A stretch of 22,889 nt of DNA from an uncultured Mailhella sp. (lineage in GTDB: Bacteria; Desulfobacterota; Desulfovibrionia; Desulfovibrionales; Desulfovibrionaceae), in the NCBI GenBank assembly GCA_905192935.1, contig CAJJMX010000004.1, forward strand, positions 1 through 22,889, read 5' to 3'. Each line of letters opens with the position of its first letter. The stretch's first letter is position 1. The notes under the pieces were generated by a model that was given only the letters and a program-made list of their open reading frames with translations, was not told the origin of the DNA and ran no database searches. Shown here piece by piece: positions 18,039-22,889 of this stretch. The translations under genes and the position numbers were made by a program.

Positions 18039-18455
18039 ATGTTCGAAATCCATCATGTAGGCATCGTGGTCTCCGATCTCGACGAGAGCGTGGGCTTCTA
18101 CTGCCGCAATCTGGGCTTTCGCGTGGTCGCAAGGGACACCAATCCCGTCAAGAAGGCCAGAGCGGCCATGATCGACAACGGCAGCTTCATGATCGAGCTC
18201 ATCGAGTACGCCGAACATCTTTATGACGACATCCCCGTCAATCACGTCGCCTACCGCGTCGACGACGTGGAGCGCGCCGCCGAAAAGCTGCGTGCGCAGG
18301 GGTACGATTTTATGGACGAAACACCGCGCGTCATCTTTCAGGGCCGCAGCAGGATCATGTTCCTGTTCGGTCCCGATCGTGAACGCATAGAACTGCATCA
18401 GGTCCTTGAGGAACTGAATGCCGCAAGCGAGGTTCAGCATGAAAACCATTGTTAA
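18039..18455 (+). CDS. VOC-superfamily metalloprotein (glyoxalase I/epimerase-like)
   Basis: A 138-aa protein made of two beta-alpha-beta-beta-beta modules. The four expected metal ligands are all present: His6 (HHVGIVVSD), Glu53 (MIELIEY), His69 (NHVAYRV) and Glu118 (RIELHQV). This ligand pattern is shared by glyoxalase I and methylmalonyl-CoA epimerase types. The protein could act as an isomerase, epimerase or lyase on a pathway intermediate. The start has GAGG overlapping the upstream stop codon. The 3' end overlaps the amidohydrolase start by 17 bases. The specific reaction cannot be read from sequence. Confidence 0.88.
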   Translation: MFEIHHVGIVVSDLDESVGFYCRNLGFRVVARDTNPVKKARAAMIDNGSFMIELIEYAEHLYDDIPVNHVAYRVDDVERAAEKLRAQGYDFMDETPRVIFQGRSRIMFLFGPDRERIELHQVLEELNAASEVQHENHC

Positions 18456-19683
18456 AGTAAAGGCCGCCATTCCCCAGCCGGGCAACGGTCAGGTTATGGA
18501 ACACGCCGCCATCGTTCTTCATGATGACCGCATCGTCGACCTTCTCTCCTGGGAAGAGGCCGAAGCGGCCTACCCCGACGCCGTCGTGGACTTCCGGCCC
18601 GAGGCCTGGGCTCTGCCCGGGTTCATCGACGCCCACGTTCATCTGAGCTTCAGCTGCCGGAACGATCCCTATCTCGACATGCTGGAGGAAATGAACAGCG
18701 AACCGCTCATGATGCTGCGTCTCGTGCGCAACGCTCAGGCCTCCATTCTGGCGGGCGTCACCACCGTGCGCGACTGCGGCGCGGGCACCGAGGGCATCTA
18801 CCAGCTGCGCGACGCCATCAAGAACGGCACCATGCGCGGCAGCAGCATCGTGGCCAGCGGCCGCCCCTTCACCGTGACGGGCGGTCACTGCTGGTACCTC
18901 AACCGGGAAGTGGAAGGCGAGGAAAACGTGCGCAGAGAGGCGCGCGAAGCCATCAAGAACGGCGCCGACTTTCTGAAGATGATGATCTCCGGCGGCAACA
19001 TGACGCCCAATTCCGGCTCCGGCGTGCTGCAGTACCGTCAGGCCGAGGTGGACGCCTTTGCCGAAGAAGCCCGCATGCGCGGCAAGATGACCTCCGTGCA
19101 CGTGCACAGCACCGACTCCATCCGCATCGCCGTGAAGGCCGGAGTCTCCACCGTGGAGCACTGCAGCTTCCGCGGCTCGGACGGCACCATCGACTACGAC
19201 GCCGCCTGCGTGGACGAAATGGCCAGGAAGGGCATCATTCTCTGCCCGGCCTTCAGCGCCTCCTACCGCACTCCCGTCACGAACTTCCCGCCGGAACAGC
19301 AGGAATTCTGGCGCGTGTTCCGCAAGGAGCGCATGGACGTGACCGCACGCATCATCGGTCAGGGCGTGCGCTTCGCCCTCGGAACCGATGCCGGCTGTCA
19401 TCTCACGGAGTTCAGCGACTATGCCCTCTCCTTCGGCATCTTCAAGGAATATCTCGACATGTCCAACCGGGCCATTCTCGACTGCGCCACCGGCGTCGCC
19501 GCGGCCTGCTGCGGACTCGAAAAGGAGATAGGCAGTCTTGAACGCGGCAAGAGGGCCGACATCACGCTTCTCGGCGGCAATCCCCTGGACGATCTTGCCT
19601 TCGGCAGCGATGTCAGGGCCGTGTACCAGTACGGACGCCTCGTCGTCGATGACGGCAGGATAACGCCCGTCACCTCAAAGTAA
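18439..19683 (+). CDS. Metal-dependent amidohydrolase (prolidase/imidazolonepropionase-like)
   Basis: A 414-aa TIM-barrel amidohydrolase of the COG1228 type. Ligands are complete for a binuclear site: His66 and His68 (DAHVHLSF), Lys180 (FLKMMISGG, the expected carboxylated lysine), His221/His223 (SVHVHST), His241 (VEHCSF) and Asp317 (GTDAGCH). The C-terminal ERGKRADITLLGGNPLDD strand is typical. Related enzymes cut amide, lactam or N-acyl bonds, including Xaa-Pro dipeptides. Here removal of an N-acyl group or opening of an amide is inferred. An ATG 21 bases earlier is in frame, but the one at 18439 has GCGAGG 6 bases upstream and gives the more natural N-terminus. A hairpin follows the gene. 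Confidence 0.92.
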   Translation: MKTIVKVKAAIPQPGNGQVMEHAAIVLHDDRIVDLLSWEEAEAAYPDAVVDFRPEAWALPGFIDAHVHLSFSCRNDPYLDMLEEMNSEPLMMLRLVRNAQASILAGVTTVRDCGAGTEGIYQLRDAIKNGTMRGSSIVASGRPFTVTGGHCWYLNREVEGEENVRREAREAIKNGADFLKMMISGGNMTPNSGSGVLQYRQAEVDAFAEEARMRGKMTSVHVHSTDSIRIAVKAGVSTVEHCSFRGSDGTIDYDAACVDEMARKGIILCPAFSASYRTPVTNFPPEQQEFWRVFRKERMDVTARIIGQGVRFALGTDAGCHLTEFSDYALSFGIFKEYLDMSNRAILDCATGVAAACCGLEKEIGSLERGKRADITLLGGNPLDDLAFGSDVRAVYQYGRLVVDDGRITPVTSK

Positions 19684-19690
19684 AACCGAA

Positions 19691-19720
19691 GACGGCCGGA
19701 GCCGCGCCGCCCCGGCCGTC
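19691..19720 (+). terminator. Intra-operon hairpin after the amidohydrolase gene
   Basis: A 9-bp stem GACGGCCGG (19691-19699) with CCGGCCGTC (19712-19720) and a 12-base loop, followed by CCCCATTTTC. It begins 8 bases after the stop codon and is probably a partial terminator or processing barrier. Confidence 0.55.
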
Positions 19721-19751
19721 CCCCATTTTCTGAGCTTTGAAGAGGTTTCCC

Positions 19752-20936
19752 ATGCTTTTCGACAGGGCAAGATTCAATCTCGACATCCCGGCCATTTCCC
19801 GCTTCGACTTTCTGAACACGGCCGACCAGGGCCCCAAGCTGGCCTGCATGCACTACACCGTGCAGGAACTGGAAGACGACGTCTTCTACAACAGCCCGAG
19901 CCGGGCCGACGTCTATGCCAGACTGCACGCCGCCACCGAGGCCTCGCGGCGTTCCCTGGCCTCCTTCTTCCATGCCTCCCCCTCGCAGACCGCCTTCGTG
20001 CGCGGCATTGCCGACGGTCTCAACATCCTGCTGCCCCACTTCAGCCTCGGCCCCGGGGACGAGGTCGTCACCACGGATCAGGAAAACCCCGCCGTTCTGC
20101 TTCCCCTGCTGGAAGGCGCACGGCGTCTGGGCTACGCCATCCGCTATGTGAAGGTCGGTCTCACCATGCAGGACGCGCTCGACAACATGGAAGAGGTCTG
20201 CAACGCAAGAACGCGCCTTGTCGTCATGAGCCACGTCAGCCACATCGGCGGCTTCTGTCAGCCGGTGAAGGAAATTTCCGAAATCGCGCACCGACACGGC
20301 GCGCGCATCATCTGGGACGGCGCGCAGTCCGCAGGCCAGATTCCGGTGGACTTTCCCTCCCTGGGCTGCGACGCCTACATCGCCGCCGGCTACAAGTGGA
20401 TGCTCGGCCTGCACGGCACCAGCGTCATGCTGCTCGACGAAGCCTTCATGAACGAAGTGAGGCCGCAGGCCGTAGGCGTGGGCGCCGAAAGAAACTTCAG
20501 CTTCACGGACTACTCCTACACCCTCAGAGAAGACGCCGGAAAATTCGAATACGGCTCCCGGTACCTTCCTCCGTTTGCCGCGCTCGGCAAGGCCGCCGAC
20601 TACCTCGCCCTGCTCGGCGTGGAAAACATCACGGCAAGAAACCGCGCCCTGAAGTCCTCGCTCATGGAGCGTCTGCGTGAAATGCCCGGGATCGTGCTGC
20701 TCTCGCCCGAGGAAGACGCCGTTTCCTCCGGCATCGTGGGCTTCACGTTCCCCGGTCTGGATGCCGACGACCTCGTGAAGTTTGCCTGGCAGAGGAACAT
20801 CCTCATCAAGACCCGGAACCTCGCCGCCGGCATGCCCAGCCGCAGAAGCATCCGGGTATCCCTGCACTTCTTCAACACGGAAGAGGAAATTGCGCGCCTT
20901 GCCGCGTGCCTGCGCGAATACAGAGGTCTCGACTGA
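19752..20936 (+). CDS. Class V PLP-dependent enzyme (isopenicillin N epimerase/cysteine desulfurase-like fold)
   Basis: A 394-aa fold-type I PLP enzyme. Asp189 and Gln192 (IIWDGAQSAG) should contact the cofactor ring, and Lys215 (AAGYKWMLGLHG) forms the Schiff base. The upstream SHVSHIGGFCQPV segment is typical of the isopenicillin N epimerase-like branch. Annotation pipelines would call it an aminotransferase, but members also catalyse eliminations, epimerisation and desulfuration. Because the operon ends in KDG kinase and KDPG aldolase without any sugar-acid dehydratase, and RidA is encoded nearby, I infer an ammonia-lyase (dehydrating) reaction on a 2-amino sugar acid. A TTG at 19737 is in frame, but the ATG at 19752 has AAGAGG 6 bases upstream. 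The stop overlaps the next ATG by one base. Confidence 0.9.
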   Translation: MLFDRARFNLDIPAISRFDFLNTADQGPKLACMHYTVQELEDDVFYNSPSRADVYARLHAATEASRRSLASFFHASPSQTAFVRGIADGLNILLPHFSLGPGDEVVTTDQENPAVLLPLLEGARRLGYAIRYVKVGLTMQDALDNMEEVCNARTRLVVMSHVSHIGGFCQPVKEISEIAHRHGARIIWDGAQSAGQIPVDFPSLGCDAYIAAGYKWMLGLHGTSVMLLDEAFMNEVRPQAVGVGAERNFSFTDYSYTLREDAGKFEYGSRYLPPFAALGKAADYLALLGVENITARNRALKSSLMERLREMPGIVLLSPEEDAVSSGIVGFTFPGLDADDLVKFAWQRNILIKTRNLAAGMPSRRSIRVSLHFFNTEEEIARLAACLREYRGLD

Positions 20937-21910
20937 TGTCCCGCAGGATACGTCTCGCCCTCACCGGAGAATGCATGGTCGAACTTGTGCCCGATCCCGG
21001 GCGGAAGGACATGCTCCGCCGCTCCTTCAGCGGCGACACGCTCAACACGGCCGTGTACGTCTCAAGGCTCGGAGGCGTGGAGACGAGCTACCTTTCCGCC
21101 GTGGGCACGGATAGCCTGAGCGATGCCATGCTGCGCTTCTGGCAGCAGGAGGGCATCGACGCCTCCCTGACGAGAAGACTGCCCGGAGCCGTCCCCGGTC
21201 TGTACATGATACAGACCGACGAGAACGGAGAGCGCTCCTTTCTCTACTGGCGCTCCGCTTCCGCCGCCCGTCTGTGCTACTCCGGCAGGGATGCGGACGG
21301 CATTCTGGACGCCCTCGCCTCCTTCGACGGCGTATACCTGAGCGGCATCAGCCTCGCCGTCTTCTTCGAGGACGGCAGGACGCGTCTTCTCGAAAGGCTG
21401 GCACAGCTTGCCGGAAAGGTTCCCGTCTTCTTCGACGCCAACTTCCGGCCTTCCCTGTGGGGCGGCAGCCGGGACGAGGCCGTCGAGAGGGCCCGGCCGT
21501 GGTACCGGAACATACTCCCGCTCTGCTCCATGCTCTTTCTCTCTCCGGAAGAGGCCGAAGCCTTCGACGACATGAAGGGATGTGCAGGCCCCGAGGACAC
21601 GGCCGTCCGGCTGGCCTCCCGCATGCGCCCCGGCGCGGAGCTCATCATGAAGGACGGAAGCCGTCCCTGCCTTCTGTGGGACGCAAAACGCATGCTCCGC
21701 GTGCCGCCCCTGCCCGTGGAGAACGTCGTCGACACCACGGCCGCCGGAGACTCCTTTGCCGCGGCCTATCTGCACGCGAGACTGCACGGCATGAGTCCGG
21801 AACAGGCCGCGCGAAGAGGACACCGTCTGGCCGCGGCCGTCATCCGGGAACCGGGGGCCGTCATACCCGTCAATCATATGCCCGAGGAGCTCATCCATGA
21901 ATCCTTTTAA
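20936..21910 (+). CDS. kdgK: 2-keto-3-deoxygluconate kinase (PfkB family)
   Basis: A 324-aa ribokinase-family sugar kinase. The N-terminus LALTGECMVEL followed by SFSGDTLNTAVYVSRLGG is characteristic of KDG kinases (compare the GECMIEL and GDTLNT segments of E. coli KdgK, 309 aa). The C-terminal PfkB signature is VVDTTAAGDSFAAAYLHARL, with catalytic Asp272. It phosphorylates KDG at O6 to give KDPG for the aldolase encoded next. The frame is open 30 bases further upstream, but the ATG at 20936 shares a base with the preceding stop (TGATG) and fits the family start. It overlaps the aldolase gene by 14 bases. A related fructokinase-type specificity is less likely given the neighbour. Confidence 0.88.
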   Translation: MSRRIRLALTGECMVELVPDPGRKDMLRRSFSGDTLNTAVYVSRLGGVETSYLSAVGTDSLSDAMLRFWQQEGIDASLTRRLPGAVPGLYMIQTDENGERSFLYWRSASAARLCYSGRDADGILDALASFDGVYLSGISLAVFFEDGRTRLLERLAQLAGKVPVFFDANFRPSLWGGSRDEAVERARPWYRNILPLCSMLFLSPEEAEAFDDMKGCAGPEDTAVRLASRMRPGAELIMKDGSRPCLLWDAKRMLRVPPLPVENVVDTTAAGDSFAAAYLHARLHGMSPEQAARRGHRLAAAVIREPGAVIPVNHMPEELIHESF

Positions 21911-22517
21911 AGAATTGTGCAGGGCGCAGAAGGTCATTCCCGTGCTTGCGCTCGAAGACGACGACACCTCCTTCGGCCTGTGCCGCGCCCTGGTGAACGG
22001 CGGTCTCAAAATGCTGGAGATCACCCTGCGCACCCCCTCGGCGTGGTCTCTGCCCGAGCGGGTGAAATGCGAAGTGCCGGAAAGCATCGTGGGCATAGGC
22101 ACCGTGCTTTCGTCCGCAGACATGGAAAAGGCCGCCCGCCTCGGCTTCCGCTTCGTGGTGAGTCCCGGTCTGACCGAATCCCTGCTGGCCTGCCGCAGGG
22201 ATACCGGCATCGACTACCTGCCGGGCGTGTCCACGCCTTCGGAGATCATGACCGCAAGGGATCACGGACTGGACTTTCTGAAGTTCTTTCCCGCGGAACA
22301 GAGCGGCGGAGTCACGAAGCTCAAGTCCTTCGCGTCTCCCTTTTCCGACATGGTCTTCTGCCCCACCGGAGGCATAAACGCAGGGAATGTGAAATCCTAT
22401 CTTTCGCTGCCCAACGTGTGCTGCGTGGGAGGCACATGGATAGCCGACAAAAACGATGCCTCTGCCGGACGATGGGACCGCATAACGGAACAGGCGAGAC
22501 TGTGCGCAACGCTGTAG
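21897..22517 (+). CDS. eda: KDPG aldolase (2-keto-3-deoxy-6-phosphogluconate aldolase)
   Basis: A 206-aa class I aldolase that splits KDPG to pyruvate and glyceraldehyde-3-phosphate, the last Entner-Doudoroff step. Glu41 and Arg45 (LEITLRT), the GIGTVLS motif, the VSPG segment and the Schiff-base Lys129 (FLKFFPAE) match E. coli Eda (Glu45, Arg49, Lys133) at a constant offset of four. CPTGGI, the phosphate-binding stretch, is also present. The start ATG lies inside the end of kdgK with GAGGAG 7 bases upstream, so the two are translationally coupled. It is the last gene of the operon. An aldolase for a related substrate such as KDPGal is possible. Confidence 0.93.
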   Translation: MNPFKELCRAQKVIPVLALEDDDTSFGLCRALVNGGLKMLEITLRTPSAWSLPERVKCEVPESIVGIGTVLSSADMEKAARLGFRFVVSPGLTESLLACRRDTGIDYLPGVSTPSEIMTARDHGLDFLKFFPAEQSGGVTKLKSFASPFSDMVFCPTGGINAGNVKSYLSLPNVCCVGGTWIADKNDASAGRWDRITEQARLCATL

Positions 22518-22616
22518 TCTGTTTTCCGCGCCCGTTCTTCTTTGAAAGACCGGTATCATCCCCGCATTAAAACATTCCTTTCTCGCTGCGGCACATTCCA
22601 CATTCCTATCTACCAT
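22518..22616. other. 3' untranslated spacer after eda
   Basis: These 99 bases between the eda stop codon and the terminator show no gene and no obvious second structure. Confidence 0.4.
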
Positions 22617-22652
22617 CAGGGAGGACACATCCGTGTCCCTCCCTGTTTTTTT
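22617..22652 (+). terminator. Strong intrinsic terminator of the catabolic operon
   Basis: A stem of 8 bp (22617-22624 with 22638-22645) plus 4 bp (22625-22628 with 22633-22636), with one bulged C and an ATCC loop, is followed directly by seven T (22646-22652). It is the only hairpin in the cluster with a full T-run, so it marks the true operon end. Confidence 0.92.
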
Positions 22653-22889
22653 ATTTATGCGTTTTATGAAAAAAATATAATATTTCATCATCAGATTTAT
22701 TTGTGTGCTCACAAGCATATGCAAAAAATATTTTATATATTAAAATGTCATATACCATCAAACATGTCTATGAACATATCATGATACTTACCAGATAAAA
22801 GAGTAAAATAAAAATGCAAAGCAACTTGCCGCATCAAGAGGCCCGCCTTCCATGAACGACGGAAAGGAAAAATTGAACAACTTGTCCAT
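22653..22889. other. AT-rich gene-free tail
   Basis: The composition drops abruptly to AT-rich after the terminator. Visible elements are short palindromes: TTGTG-TGCT-CACAA (22701-22714), GCATATGC (22715-22722) and TATCATGATA (22777-22786). Near the right edge a 13-codon frame (22814-22855) ends by overlapping an ATG at 22852 that stays open to the window end (MNDGKEKLNNLS). Neither has a clear ribosome-binding site. On the - strand the last 102 bases are open for 33 codons and could be the end of a leftward gene. None is recognised. The stretch looks like the control region of a gene beyond the window. Confidence 0.4.

Noticed and set aside
19737..19751. TTG start for the class V PLP enzyme, five codons earlier
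   Set aside because: The ATG at 19752 has a well-spaced AAGAGG, while the TTG has none.
16257..22517. Sulfoquinovose (sulfo-Entner-Doudoroff) pathway, tempting in a sulfite-reducing lineage
   Set aside because: That route needs a sulfogluconate dehydratase and a sulfo-specific aldolase and has no KDG kinase step. A kinase plus ordinary Eda-type aldolase does not fit.
22701..22714. CRP/HcpR-like palindrome TTGTG-N4-CACAA
   Set aside because: The gap between half-sites is too short for the TTGTGA-N6-TCACAA consensus. It is kept only as a short palindrome.

Overview
The window is GC-rich and reads like the chromosome of an anaerobic proteobacterium, most likely a Desulfovibrionaceae member (Desulfovibrio/Bilophila/Mailhella type). 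This rests on gene content and codon style (TRAP transporter, DUF2333-like protein, carB-carA pair) and is an inference; no marker gene settles it. Almost every gene is on the + strand. The exceptions are a tRNA-Leu fragment at the left edge and the lacI-ridA pair at 11143-12739.

Left part (1-6105), housekeeping. The 5' end of a tRNA-Leu gene runs off the left edge on the - strand behind a good promoter. A CorC-like CBS-domain protein follows, closed by a hairpin. Next come carB and carA, carbamoyl-phosphate synthase in the reversed order B-A, translationally coupled by a 4-base overlap and closed by a long hairpin.

Middle part (6106-11110): a small membrane protein, an M24 (Xaa-Pro-type) peptidase, a DUF2333-like membrane-anchored protein, an M20 amidohydrolase of the AbgA/aminoacylase type, and a small exported protein. 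A bidirectional terminator separates these from the convergent ridA gene.

Right part (11143-22652), a catabolic locus. A LacI-family repressor and a RidA imine deaminase are transcribed leftwards. Divergently, a ten-gene + strand cluster encodes a TRAP transporter (solute-binding protein, small and large membrane subunits), a metallo-beta-lactamase-fold hydrolase, a Gfo/Idh/MocA dehydrogenase, a VOC-fold metalloprotein, a metal-dependent amidohydrolase, a class V PLP enzyme, a 2-keto-3-deoxygluconate (KDG) kinase and a KDPG aldolase. It ends at a strong intrinsic terminator. The last two enzymes fix the exit: KDG to KDPG to pyruvate plus glyceraldehyde-3-phosphate. No sugar-acid dehydratase (IlvD/Edd or enolase type) is present. 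I infer that the PLP enzyme, helped by RidA, makes KDG by eliminating water and ammonia from a 2-amino-2-deoxy sugar acid, after the amidohydrolase removes an N-acyl group. The dehydrogenase and MBL hydrolase could supply C1 oxidation and lactone opening.

Four similar near-palindromes with a central CG, typical of LacI-family operators, lie at 6704-6719, 11624-11639, 12894-12909 and 12994-13009. They sit on or next to candidate promoters for the M24 peptidase gene, ridA, lacI and the TRAP operon, which suggests one local regulon that includes the peptidase. Hairpins mark several boundaries inside the long operon and probably set different mRNA levels for its segments. The last 240 bases are AT-rich and hold no recognisable gene.
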